Positions 1 to 13,411 of a DNA stretch of 64,000 nt are shown here, piece after piece; within the stretch, counting starts at the first letter, position 1, and the number at the start of each line of letters is the position of its first letter. Made by a program: the position numbers and the translations under genes. The DNA comes from Panagrolaimus kolymaensis (taxonomy: Eukaryota > Nematoda > Chromadorea > Rhabditida > Panagrolaimidae), in the NCBI GenBank assembly GCA_028622995.1, contig JAJQJQ010000021.1, forward strand, positions 186,001 to 250,000, given 5' to 3'. A model generated the notes under the pieces. The model did not search any database and had not been told where the DNA came from. It saw only the letters and a list, made by a program, of their open reading frames with translations.

Positions 1-26
1 AAACATAACAGTTTAGAAAAAATTGC

Positions 27-1095
27 TTAAGAGAGACTCTACGACTAAATTTAAAGATTACATAGTAAAGCGGAACAAATTTTTTTTTATTTTTTATTTT
101 TCTTTACCAATCGGTTGTAAAAAATATTTAAAAATTATTGGCGTCAAGCTTTTTCTCAAAAACTAAGCTGGATATGCTAATTTTTTATATTGAAGTTGGA
201 GGCATGCATTAACTTCAAAAATTCAGCAAAATTCACCCATGATGTATAAAAATTTGATTTTTATCCAGTATTAGGTAATCGTTCCAGGGCTTTCTAATGG
301 TGTATACCATATACTTAATTGTTCTATAAAAATCAGGAGAAATTTGCATATTTAACTTTCAAATGGATGCCACTTTTTTATTTTGGCCCCAACCGGGGTT
401 GAGAAAAATACCATATAATCCCCAAAATCTCTGCTACCGATTCATTAAAAAAATCCTCAAAAAAACATGCACTTTTGGAGTTTTGACTAAAAATGTATAC
501 GCGACCACCAATTTTAGTGGGGATAATTTTTTTTTCTATTTTTTCCTTTGGTTTTTGGCATTATGTTCAAATTGTTTTCAACAAGGAAAAAATAGAAAAA
601 AACCATTATCCCCGCTAAAATTGGTGGTCGCGTATACATTTTTAGTCAAAACTCCAAAAGTGCATGTTTTTTTGAGGATTTTTTTAATGAATCGGTAGCA
701 GAGATTTTGGGGATTATATGGTATTTTTCTCAACCCCGGTTGGGGCCAAAATAAAAAAGTGGCATCCATTTGAAAGTTAAATATGCAAATTTCTCCTGAT
801 TTTTATAGAACAATTAAGTATATGGTATACACCATTAGAAAGCCCTGGAACGATTACCTAATACTGGATAAAAATCAAATTTTTATACATCATGGGTGAA
901 TTTTGCTGAATTTTTGAAGTTAATGCATGCCTCCAACTTCAATATAAAAAATTAGCATATCCAGCTTAGTTTTTGAGAAAAAGCTTGACGCCAATAATTT
1001 TTAAATATTTTTTAGAACCGATTGGTGAAAACAGAAAAAAACTAAAAAAAATTTTGTTCCGCCCGATTTGAATCAGCTCACAGAACCTCTCTTAA
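27..1095. mobile_element. Large palindromic hairpin element flanked by TTAA (MITE-like)
   Basis: Two arms of about 520 bp are near-perfect reverse complements around a spacer of about 35 nt near 549-584. TTAA occurs at 27-30 and 1092-1095, immediately outside GAGAG... and ...CTCTC, which fits a TTAA target-site duplication. The outermost 80 bp of the arms have diverged while the inner arms are almost identical. The ORFs at 363-698 (+) and 578-769 (-) are the same arm read from both strands and are not genes. No transposase is encoded. TTAA-flanked palindromes are a known class of non-autonomous nematode repeats. Assignment to a particular superfamily is inference. Confidence 0.85.
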
Positions 1096-1429
1096 GATAA
1101 AAAACTTAATTTTAAATGCAAAACTTTAAGAGTTTTAAAAAATGCAAGATTGCTGAACAGTTTTATAATTTCCTTTAAAATTGCTGACTTTGAAAATGAA
1201 AGAAAAGTTGTGAGCTTTTTTATATTTTAGATAGGCCAGTTTATAATTTTCTCATCGTATAAAACTCTATTGTTACTAAATATAATTTTTTACCCAATTA
1301 AAAATTATGGCAGTTATTTAATACCAAATTCCTTTACCCTCAAAATTAAAGTGATTTAAACTTTTTTTTAATAAAAAAATTCTCCACACTTATGCAATTT
1401 ATTCAGTTTATTCCATCTATGTATTCTAA

Positions 1430-4400
1430 TCTAGTTTCAGTTTTTTATAAAAAAAAATCTTTAAAAAAATAAAGTTAAATTAATTAAAAATTACGTGCGT
1501 TGGTTATTCGCCACCAATAAAATGATGAATAATTTATAATTTTTTTTTATTGAAGGAGGAAGAAAAATAAAAAACAATGAGTTGAAATAATTCAAAACAG
1601 TTACTAGCAAAAAAAAAATTCAGCGGATTCAATAAATAAAAAAAGGCTAATGAGAGAAAAGAAAGCCATAGCCCGGGCACAGAGCAACCATAGAATTTTC
1701 AATCCTCTTTCTCATTATTTTTGTTTCTTGAATTTTATAATAATTATAAATTTGCGTGTGTGAAGACAGTTTTTTTAATGAATGAAAGAAAGAATAAGAA
1801 ATATTTTTATATAACAAAAGTGTTGCTTTTTTTTTAATTATCTTTGCGGCGACTTTTTAAGGGTTAGACAGACCAACCACATTCGAGAAAAAAAGGTTTA
1901 AGAAAAAGTTTTATTTTTTTAGTTTCTTTTGTTTTGTTTATTTTAAATTTTTGGAAAATAATTTATTTGGTTTTTTTACTGGATGTCAGCTTTAAGAGAT
2001 TTTGAAATTTCATAAAAATAATTTCTTTTTTTTTTGCGCTGTAGTTTTTCTTTCTTGTTACACAGTTTTGGTTCTTAGTTTTCTCTTTGAACATCCATTT
2101 TTTCGAATAAACGTTTGCACTACCACCGCCAATTTTACTAGACTATTTCAATCCTTGATTTTCCGCAGTTTTTTCTACGTCATCCTTATTTATATAGAGT
2201 AAATGTTTTCCGAATTCAAGAAATACATAATATTGTGTTTTTCTTTTATTTTAATCATTTCAAAAACGGTCCTTTTCAGTTTATATTTCTTTCTTTTTTT
2301 CATTCAAACGAGCAGCTTACCGGTTTTTTGAGATAAATCTTTCTCAATCTAATAACAAAAAACAAATTTTCGCTCTTTCTGTACAGTTTCTTATTTTTTA
2401 TTTATTCGAATATATTATTTTCGGTAAAAAATAATACCCACAAATTGATCGTCCTTCCCCAATTTCTTCTAAGCTCTAATGCTTTATAAAAAGCACACAA
2501 CTTAAAACAAATTTTTAAATGTTTAATGGTTTTAATAATTTAATTTGTTTGGTTTTAATAAATACAGTTTTTTATTTATTAAACATGTCCAAGAACAATC
2601 AATCCACTACTCAGTTTTAAGTCCAATAATATATTTTTTTATTGAAATTACGTTGTTTTTATCATCATTTACCCATCTTTATAATATGCGCAAAGTTTAT
2701 TATTTATTCCATTCCCTCATATCCTAATGCTCTACAGTTTTTAAATGAGAGAAAAATGGTACAACGCACCTGCATCAGTTAATTGCCCAGAAAAAAAAAT
2801 TTTTCCCTAACAATTTGTTAGTATCCAGTTTAAAAATTCGAAGATTGCAACCTTACTTGTTGTTATCTATTAGTTTTACCTGTTAAAAATCAATCTTTAA
2901 AGCTTGAAGCCAAAAAAAAAATAATTTCCATTTCTTCGTATATTTTAACAGTTTTTTTAGTTATCAAAAAAGAGGTCCAAGGAAAATGATCGCCCAGAGG
3001 GTATGATTTCAGTTTATTTATTCTAACTTAACTTAAATCCCATGTTTTATGGTTAAATATATATTTTTTTAGTGAACAAAAATGAAAACGAATAAGTAAA
3101 AATTTCTGCAGTTTAAAGTCTATAAAACTAAATAAAATAAAAATTTTAGTCTTTGGATTTCTTAAGAAAAATCCAGAAAGTTTGGAATAATATATCCATT
3201 ATATTCTTTCTACCAATATTTTTTTTTATTGATCTTCAACACTCTAAACTCAAGTTCAGTTAATTATCTCAAAATATCTGTGTGTTTTATAGTTATATCT
3301 CAGTTTTTTTAAAATCAACTTTTAACATTCGAAAAACAAAAAATACTAGGCCCCTTTGCATAATCTCACCCAACTCCTTTCTTGAAAGACAGTTAATTTT
3401 TACAAACAAGACAACAGTTTTTGACCTCTGTTTTTTAAAAAAAGATGACTACGACTGGAAAAGCAGTTAACTAATTCTCCAAACAATCAAAAAAATAATT
3501 TTTTTACGCAGTTTTTTTTTATTATATAAATTCTCAAATCTAAATTTTTTTGACCACCCTTGGATAATGTCACAATCTATCATATCAAATAACCACCTTT
3601 ACTTTCTTATATTATCGAGTACGGGAAAATAGTTTAATATATCAAAAAATTTCTTTTTGTTCCTATTTTGTCTTAATTTGGCTCAAAAAAATAAATAGCG
3701 AAGTGGTGTTTGCTTATTTAAAAAAAAGTTACATCATCATCAACTGAAGTTTTAGTTATTTTATTAAAAAAATTCAAAATGAAATTGCTTCACCATCTCG
3801 GATGTTTAGCTTTCTCTCCTATTAAGTTAATTTAATTTTTAACAAATCAGATCTTGGGCGACAGTTAAAATTATTTTTTTAAATTGTTTCTTTTGATCCA
3901 GTTTTATTTGACTTTAGTATTTGAAAAATGTTTGTGAATCAAGCATAATCAGATGATTTACTTTGGATCAAATACTTTTTTTTTATAATAGTGTTATCTT
4001 AAATCAGTTTAATTATTCAAAAAAAAAACCGTTGCATTTTTTAAATTTTCTTTGTGACTTTTTTTGACCACATCGGAACAAAAACCAAAGAAAAGGATTT
4101 TATTTTTAGTTCGTTTGTTTGGTTTTTTTAAATTTAAATTTCGGAAATAAAAAGAACATTCATGAAATGACAGTTTAAAAAATTATTTTATTTCTATAAA
4201 TTTAAATCCCCTTTTCAGTTTGATTATCTCTTTTGAGTAATAATTTTACAGTTTCATTCTTATTTTCTCATTGGCTTTCCTTTTTTCAAATAAATTTTTT
4301 CTAAATTCTCATCACAGTTTTTTTCTTGCTTTGTAATTAGGGATCAATTTGTTGCTAATTCAAAATTATGTGATTTTTCTCCACCCTCAATTATCATCCC

Positions 4401-7400
4401 GTACAGTTTATACTTTTTTTTTCCGGAGATGTTGATAGAATGCAGTTTTTTTTGGAGCAAATTCCCCTGTCTTTTAACAAATCGTGTTTATATTTCGTAA
4501 CAGTTTTAAATTTTTTTTTCATTCGTTTATGCATGTCGATCAGTCTTTTCCACAATAAAAAAATTACAGTCAATTTAATTAATAACTGTTTTTAATTAGT
4601 TATAAAAACTCGAATTCCAACATCAGTTAAAAATCAAAAAAAATAAAATCGTAAAATTATTTAAGACAAAGATTTTTTGATTTGCTTTTTCATTCGATAT
4701 TTCGTTATTACAGTTTACTTTTTCAATTTGTATTTCCCTTCCTCGATCCAAATTTTCACTAATCAGTTTTTAACGAACAATAAAAAGTTCAAAGTCACTG
4801 ATTCTATCACAGTTAATTTCCCAAGAAAATAAAAATTTTATGAGGCCGTTTAAATTCCCAAATTGAAGCTATTGGTTTATCATAATTCAGTTTAACATTT
4901 AATTTATCTTATATTTTGATCTCAAAAAAATTAAACTTCCAATTAAATTTTGTTTGCTTGAGTTTTTAATTATTAAAAGATGTACATGAAAATCAGTTTA
5001 ATGTCCAACAATAATAAAAAAAAATTTTAAACTATAATTCTTTTAGACCGACTGGAGTTTGGTAATCCAGTTTAATTATTCTAACTAAACTTGAATTCCC
5101 ATGTTTTATTGCTAAATATCGAATAATTTTTTGATGAGCGACTCAAATATTTCTACAATAAACAGTTTAAAGCCCATAAAACAAAACAAAAAATATAAGT
5201 TTGTTACAGTTTTTTTGTTTGGAAAAGCCTTAAAATTATTATTTATACGTAGACCTTTAAACCGATTTTCCCTTTCCTTCTATATTTTTTCGTTGACCTT
5301 AAAAATCTTAAAATCCTCCTCTTCAGTTTACATCTAAAAAATACCTCTGTTTTATACTTATTATTCAGCTTTTTTATAATCGACTTTTAAAATTCGAAAA
5401 ACAAAACAAAAAAATATGGCCACTTTGCATAATTCTTCTTTTCCTCCTATCAAATAACCTTCAGTTTTTTATAAAACCCATTAAATTAAGACAATAAAAT
5501 TATTTAAACAAAAGAAGCAATATGGCCCCAGTTTTTCTTCAAACTTCACTTCCCATAATATGCTATGCGCACATCGAAGGGCAGTTTTAGTGTTCCAAGC
5601 ACAATTCTTTTAGCACATTTTTTTCTTTTTTTATTAGATCGAATATCTCATGACAAGACAGTTTTATTTATTCAAAAACAAAAAAAATGTATTTCATTTC
5701 AGTTTTTTCTTGTAATAAAAATCTGAAAGCCCTACTGATCCTAGCTTTTAAATTATGTGAGTTTATATCCTATCGAATAACATTTATAATAACCGTTATT
5801 ATTGAAAGCAGTTTAATTATTCAAAAAAATTTCTTCTTCTTTCGCAGTATTCTTCTATGCAATTTTAAAATATTCAAGAAAAATATCCTCAGACCCCTTT
5901 GAGCTATGCCGCCATATCTTCCTTACCAAATAACATTTTTTTTTTTTTTCATGTGGAGAATACCAACACAGTTTATATATTTAAAAAAATTTGTTTTTGC
6001 CCAAAGTTTTCATTTTAATATGACTTTAAAATATTCATAAAAATCATAGACCATCATTCCCCATGAGTAATGCCATATCCTATAATATCACATTTCACTC
6101 ACAATCTTTCTCTTCCCTTTCCTTATCCAACTCCTAATAAAAAAGGTCACAAACGATTGACTTCATCAGTTTTTTTCTTCTTCCAAGCAATAATAAAAAT
6201 AAAATAAAAAAATAAGAAAATAACAATAATATGAATATTTCCTTTCATAATAATCATCATAGAAAATAAAAAATAAAAAATATATAAAAGTAAGAAAAAT
6301 GCCATATTGGCTTTTTTCCTTTCTCCTCCTCCTCCCTCGAATTTCATCCTTTGTTTTTTTGTTTAATATTCTTTCTTTTTATGCCATCTTCTTCTTTGTT
6401 TTCTTTGGTTCATCAGAAATATTTTGAACATAGCTTTCTTTTTTTCTTTTCTCCTGAGGGAATGGTAAAAAAAATAAAAAAGACATTATAGCTCAAAAAT
6501 GTGAGCGAACATCAACAAAAAAAAAGTGAAGCCGGGGAGAAAAAGGAGAAGAAGACGAGACACTTCATTTCGTTCCTCAAAGAAAAAAATAACAGGCTGA
6601 CGACGACTTTTTGACTTACCGGAGCCGTTCTCCCTCTTCTCTCCCATCTTTCCAGTTTTTTTTCGTTTGTATGTATTTTTTTGAAATAAAAAACTTTCAA
6701 AAAAAAACATACGCATTAATTTCGATCACAGTTTTGTTTGTTATTTGAAAAGCTCCACCAATATTTTTTTAAATGGAAAATAAATGTTTCTGAAATTTAA
6801 TATTCCATCTCTCCAGTTTTTTTTATAAAAAAGAATAATTTTTCTTTAATGACGTCCGTCTTTTGTCTTCTTTGTGACATTCGAATAATTTTATTTTTAT
6901 TTCCATTTTCAATTTAAGAAACTTTGGTCTTTCTTTTTGCAAAACTTTTAGCCTCTTTTTTCCATGTTGTCTTTTTTGGAGACGTTGTATTCAGTATTTT
7001 TTTTTTCAACACCCATAAAGTTTGCTCAACCAATTTTCTTAAATTTTAAATTATAGGTTTTGAAAATTGTTTGATTTTATTAGATTTCTTGAATGAGGTG
7101 TTTCAAAAATAATTTTGTCTTTTCAGTTTTTAAAAAGATTTTTTTGAAAAAGCCACTGCAAATCAGGTCTTTTTTTCTCCCAAAATTTATAAATGTTCAG
7201 TTATTAATTTTAATCAATTCTTGTTTCCAATATAAAAAATTGAAAAAACAGGATCAGTTTTTTTTAAATAAATATTTTTGCCATGTCGATTTGGCAAAAA
7301 AAAAGAGAAAAGAATTCGCTCGCCGATTAACTTAAAAATTAATTAAATCTATCTGCCGACCAATAAATTTTATTATCAGTTTATTAATTTTAGAATTATA

Positions 7401-10400
7401 TTATTCCCGCTCCTATCTTTAGTCTTGAAAATAATTAGCTGAAGGCTAAACATCAGTTTAAAAAATATATGATTGTTAAATCATGAAAATTAATCAGTTT
7501 TTTTATGTTTGTCAATTAAAGCTCGACCCTGATGGCGATGGCAGTTTAATTTTTAATAAGTCCCTAAGATAGTTAACCTTTAAAATAAAAACCTTCATTA
7601 TAAATTTTCAACCAGTTTAAAATTAATATAAATTCTGTGACCATTATTGATTCACTTTTTTTATCCTTTCTAAAAACATTTTTTGGATTTTGTCGGGATG
7701 CATCATTCCTCGCGATAAAAAAAGTTATTCTAAAAAAATAATTGAAATGAAAATGTTTGAATACAGTTTAGATAAATTAGATTTAGCTTTTATTTCGTCA
7801 TTTATCAGTCTAATAAATATTTAACCTCTTTTTTTTCTTTTTCATTCACTTGCTTTGATTGCCCCTTTTTACCATACATATTCCATTTATGACTCCTTTC
7901 AGTTTATTATATTAGTACATAGCTAAAAAAGTCAAAATATGTCCAGTTTTTTTTCTTCTTAATTTCTGATCTTTTCTTACGCCCCAATTAAAAATTCAAA
8001 CCATTTTTGGTTCCTAAACATTTCAAACAATCTACGAGAAATCCAGTTTTTTAATCAAATTTTTAGGACAATGAAACCTATACTTTTTTTGAGATTTTCT
8101 TTCTCTTTGTTTCGAGGCATTGTTGTTACACACACACCTCCTCAAAAATTATTAATTGAGTTAACTTTGCTCAAATATTTTTTCTTTCTGGATTAAAAAG
8201 ATTTTCATGCAGTTTTTTTTACATGTAGCTCTAATTTCTTTCATTGTCAGTTTTAAAGTTCCAAAAAAAGAAAAATAATCAACCAAAGTGACAGTTAATT
8301 ATCCTTAAAATTTTATCGTTTAAAACAAAACAGTTTTTCTTCTTCAATTTTTTTTTTATTTTTAGCAAATGAAACGTTTTTCTATGGACTAAAAAAGAAA
8401 ATCTACAGTTTTTTTTATTATAAATTAGTGAAGGGCATCAAAGCGACGTATGACTTTACTAGCTCAGTTTAAACTATTTCTTTCTATTTTTTGTTTTTAT
8501 ATTTTTGAACTCTTTTAGAAAATCCATTTCAAAAAAAAACTTGAAATTTTTGATGGATCAATTATAAAGAGATAAAAAAAATCTTATTACCGCGCAGTTT
8601 TTTTTCTTTTATTTTTTTTTATTATGTTTAGAATTATAAAAAATTAAAAATGGATCAAGTTTACAGTTTTTAATAATATGGTATTAAAAAAATGTAAATT
8701 TTGAGTTTAATGGAATTTTTTTCATTTTCTTGTTGTTTATTTATCTTTTTGTTGCAGTTAAACTTTTAAATTTTGAAGTTAGATGCTTTACTTTTCTAAA
8801 ACTTCTTTTTTTGTTATCAAAATTAAGATCAGGAAATTTTTTTTAGATATTCGTTACAAATAATCATCGCCTCTTTTGAATAGATAAACTTGGTCCCACA
8901 GTTAAATATTTTTGATTTTTATCCTTTTTTTCTTCAACTAAACAGTTTTTTTTCGAACAATTTCTCCAACAGCAAACAGTTTTTGTTACAAAAAATGTTA
9001 TTCAACATTTATTCACTCAACCGTTATCTGCTTCAGTTTAAACTTTCTTTATCCCCTACATTTTCTTCAATTTCATAAGTTTTTCTTTTTTTCTTCCAAC
9101 CTTTCTTCATTTTTTTGTTATTTAAATTAAAATAAAACGAAATACCAATTTTATTTTTCTCGATGAAAAAAACATTATCGCATTGCTCCGATCGTTCCCA
9201 AGAGAATTTCAGTCATTTTCCAAACAAAAAAAAAGTTTACTTTTTTTTGACACAAGGCTGGCATAAAGAAAATGAAGAAGATGATAGCCTTTTATAAACT
9301 TTTTTTTCTTTATCTCCTTCTCAAAAAAAACTTTTTCTCATCAAAAAAACATGTCATTTTTTCGTTTCTCAAAATTACAAAATTTTATAAATGTTTGTTT
9401 TTTTAAATCAAATTTATTCATCCAAAAAAAGAAAGTAATCGTTTTCTTGGATGTCTTCAAAAAAAATATAAAGTTTGTAACAATATTTTATTTCATTTTT
9501 CGAGTTTCTTGGAAATCGAATAAATTTTATTTTCCGTGGAAAATTGAATTTCAATATTTTTTGCTGCAAAAAAAGTTGATAATAAGAACCATCTGATAGG
9601 CTTTTATTTTTACTCTGAGTTAATCGTTTTCGTCTGTTAAGAAAATTTGGTGGAAAAAGTTTTTTTTCGTTCTTTACAAATTTTTCTATGTATGATAAGT
9701 TTGAATTTTTTTTGTTACTCTTGAACAAAAATGTTGTTATCCAGTTTTTTTGTTGAATAAATGAAATTCCATATATCAGTTTTATAAATTTTCAACATTT
9801 CCCGCCATTTTGATATTCCGCCAGTTTTTTGTTGTTATTGCCAAAATGCTATAACCATGTTCAGTTTATAAAGAAAACGTTTTAAAAAGTTTTCACAGTT
9901 ATAATAATTTTATGTCTTTTGAAACCATGTGTTACATCGTTATACAGTTTATATTAGTATTAAAATTATATTTGGACTTAATTGTGCCAATTGTTCACCT
10001 TTCTGAAAAATATAATTTTTCTTTCTCCCCCAAATTTCTAGGAACAACACAGTTTTTTTAAAAAGCATTTTCAATTTTAATGCCATTTTTAATTATCAAA
10101 AAATTATTTTGAAGTGCAGTTTTTTACTTTTATCAAAAAACCCTTGAATTCTTTAATAAATAAAATGAAAAAAATAAAATTATGTTTACAGTTATTAAAA
10201 TTTTTGTCTTCAAATCCCCATTCTTCTCAGTTTTTACCTTTCTTTACATACGACAGTTTTTTTTCTCGACATTCATTTCGTGCTTTTTTATAATCTTGTT
10301 TGAACATTTTTTTCAGCTTATTTCTTTTCTGTTTATTTTTTAGCATAAACATATTCCAGTTCAGTTTAAAAAAAATTAAATAATGAGTTCATCGTCTTCT

Positions 10401-13400
10401 GAAGTTAGTATTGAAGTGATTGAAAGTTATATCGATTTCTACCAGCATCCAGGTGTAATACCAATTTTCCCACCGTTAGTTTTAACTTTTTTTTCTCCTT
10501 GACCTTCATATTAAGTTAACATATATCAGTTTTAAAAAATTAAAAATCTCCAAAGAGGAGTGCTATTCAGTTTAAAAAGATCAAATGAAACGAAAGCTCA
10601 ATTTTATGTTTAAAATTCTAAAAAATTACACATTTGTCTTACCACCAAAATTCTTAAACCAATGTCAACAGTTAAAAATTTACTATTGAATAAAGCCAAA
10701 ATGAAAATTAGTTGAATATTTTTCCACCCATATTTATTGTGTAAATCCATAATAACTTGAACACATATACGTTTGATATACATATGTCAAAAGAGTTTCA
10801 TAAGAGCCACCCTTCCCTTTCCCAGACAGATAGACTAATCATGCATATTTGTTGTCTGATATTTTATTTTATAGCCTTTTTCTTTGTTTTCTTGCTTTTT
10901 GTTTTGATGAAAATATGTTAAAAATAGGGAAAATAAAAGTGGGAAGACTTCTCACAATTTTCTGAAGCACGAAAACATTGAAACCCAGTTTTTTTTTTCT
11001 TCACTTTTTCGATTGACTTTTTTTTGGTGGTTTTTTTACATAATTAAAAAAACCCTTAACATGCCAGTTTATTTGAGTTTAAATATTTTTCTTTGTAAAA
11101 ATTTTGTTGTTTATTCTTGATTACTCATCAAGTACCAGTTAAAATTTTTTTATAATTATTTATTATTATTAGTCGTCTACCTCTATCGTCAGTTATTAAA
11201 AAATTATTCAAACAAATTATTAAAAATGTCACGAATTCAATTTTTATACCGGTAATTAATTACATATATGATGAGCTCATCCCCCATCTGACTTACTTGA
11301 CGCATGTGAATTCCCAAATGTGAAAATTAAGTTAGTGAATCCCTAAAGCTTAGAACTCTTTTTTTGTCATCAAAAGCAAAGCCACAAATGAAATATTACT
11401 CAGTAAAAAAATAAAAAATTATTATCCCTCATCGCTAATTAAATCCTTCCTTTTCCATCATTTCTTTTTTGTTTCCTTTGCATTTTTTACAACAAAGAAC
11501 CAAAACATCTGCAATGTGATGTGAGGAAATTTACTCACCCATTGGGAGTCAGTTTTTTTTATTATTTATTAGTAAAAATAATAACAATAAAATATAAAAT
11601 AACAGATGAAAATTAAAATGAAGATGAGACGAGAAAGTCATTAAAAATGACATTTTTAAGTTGGAGGAGATGTGACACTCTTTTTATTATTTGTTTGTCA
11701 TTTTTGTTTTAACAGAACTTCCAGTTTTGAAATTTAAAAAAAATATATATTTTGGGTTGAAAAAAATAAAGGAAAAAAAATGTCGAAGTATGAAAGATTA
11801 CGGTAAGATTTTTTTTTGAAAACGAATGTTTTTGCTTCCGTTTAACTAAACCGCTTCCAGTTTTTTTTAATATTTAAAATACAAAAGTTATTTATGCGAT
11901 CAGTTTTTAAAAAAATATTACTTACTGCCTAATTTTTCGGCCACCGTCACTCACTTGGTTAAACAGTTTATGAACTCTTTTTTTTGTTGATTAAAACATT
12001 TTAATAATTCATCTTTCTTTTTTCTTTTCTTTTTTTCAAAAGTAATTATATTTGCGTTTTTTTGAATTGACAAAAAATGCTAATTAAATTCCAGTTACTT
12101 TTTTTAAATTTTTAATGCCATCTAAATATTCCTCAGTTTTTAACTATAAAAATTTTTTATACAAAACAAAAAAGATTTTTCTAATTTATATTAAAGTAAA
12201 AAAATTTTTATAAGAAATTTAAAAACACTTTGTCTCTTTTTTAGTCTTTGTTTTAAAAAAAAGTATGGACAAACAAAAAAGTTGTTGATTTTCGATAAAA
12301 TTGGTAATTAAAGAAAAATTTAAAAACATCAGTTAATAATAGCTACTTAATTGTAATTCGAATAAAAAGAGCTCAAAGTTTTGCAGTTTAAAAAAAATAT
12401 ATCAACGATTTGAATTCACAGTTTTATATTTATTTTTAAAAAATTTTAAATATACCTGAGGATGTTTTATAATCCAGTTACTTTAGTTTTTTGATTACAA
12501 CTCTCGTACAGTTTTCAATTTCAAAAAAATTATTTTGCAAAATCCTAAAAAAAATATTTATTATTTTTAGCGCCATTAAAGCTATAAAAGCGAACATTTT
12601 TATCATCAGCTAAAGTTTGCTAAAAAATTATAAGTCATTTGAGAGTGCAGGGGAAATACGAAGAACAGTTTAATTTATAAAAAAAAGAAGATTATTGTAC
12701 TCCAAAAATCCTCAATTGTTCTCAGTTTTAACTATTCCTTAAAATTTCTTTGATCTACAATGGAGTACAGTTTTTAAAATCACTAGAAAGTAATCGATTT
12801 TTTCCATTAATGAAATAATTTTTCTGCCCCATAAAATTTGCCCAGTTTAAAAAATTCTTTTATGAATCTAAAAAATAAATGAATTTTATACTTTTGATTT
12901 AGACCCAAAACCGAAAACTTCGAAAATCCAGTTTAAATTTATAAATAGTTCGACGTCATAAATTAAAGATTTCATGAATTTATTCTGATGAAAAAAACAA
13001 AGAAACGACAGACAGTTTATCAAAAATTGAATTAAAATCTTTAACAAACTTTACGTTTTTAACCTGTTTAATTTTTAAACATCAAATAATTCCCTGGCAC
13101 AGTTAAAGAATGATAAAATTGAGAAAAAAAATTGCAACGTGGTTTAAATTTGGACAGTTTTTAATCGAATTTAAAAATTCTTAGTAGCTAATCATAAGAC
13201 AACTCAGTTACTCATTGATTATATTATAAAAGATTAATACACACCAGTTTTATTATTTACAAAATAACCTTAAAATTTTTTCAACAGTTAAATAATGAAA
13301 AATAATTTTTTTCGTCAACAGAAAAAAGCCCACTCAGTTAATAAAAAAAAACCACAAAAGCTTCCCTCAACAATGTTGTTCGCAGTTTTATAATATTTTT

Positions 13401-13405
13401 TTTTT
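1430..13405 (+). other. Motif block 1, intergenic part: oriented CAGTT(T/A) array
   Basis: No convincing gene is seen in this 12 kb. It is filled with CAGTTT/CAGTTA on the + strand. Between 7124 and 8044 I placed 12 copies with spacings of 41-151 bp (mean about 84). Each copy runs into an A/T-only tract, then into a stretch with more G and C before the next copy. The reverse complement AAACTG is rare. Local gaps lie near 5950-6720, 10740-10980 and 11260-11720. The many 60-110 codon ORFs here cross motifs and A/T runs and look like chance ORFs. The resemblance to nematode piRNA upstream motifs is inference. Confidence 0.75.
10383..10502 (+). CDS. Possible orphan exon or small ORF (39 aa), uncertain
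   Basis: An ATG opens a 39-codon frame that begins with a serine run (MSSSSSEVSIEV...) and ends at TGA. Its base composition is less A/T-extreme than its surroundings and it has no CAGTT motif inside, like the real exons in this block. A possible donor (GGTGTAATA) follows the first 23 codons. It does not splice in frame to the GPCR exon at 13412 through the acceptor seen there, so its partner exon is unknown. It could be an alternative first exon or chance. Confidence 0.25.
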   Translation: MSSSSSEVSIEVIESYIDFYQHPGVIPIFPPLVLTFFSP

Positions 13406-13411
13406 AGAATC

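Noticed and set aside
363..769. Two ORFs (111 aa + and 63 aa -) with the same protein sequence
   Set aside because: They are the two arms of the palindromic element read on opposite strands. There is no coding evidence.
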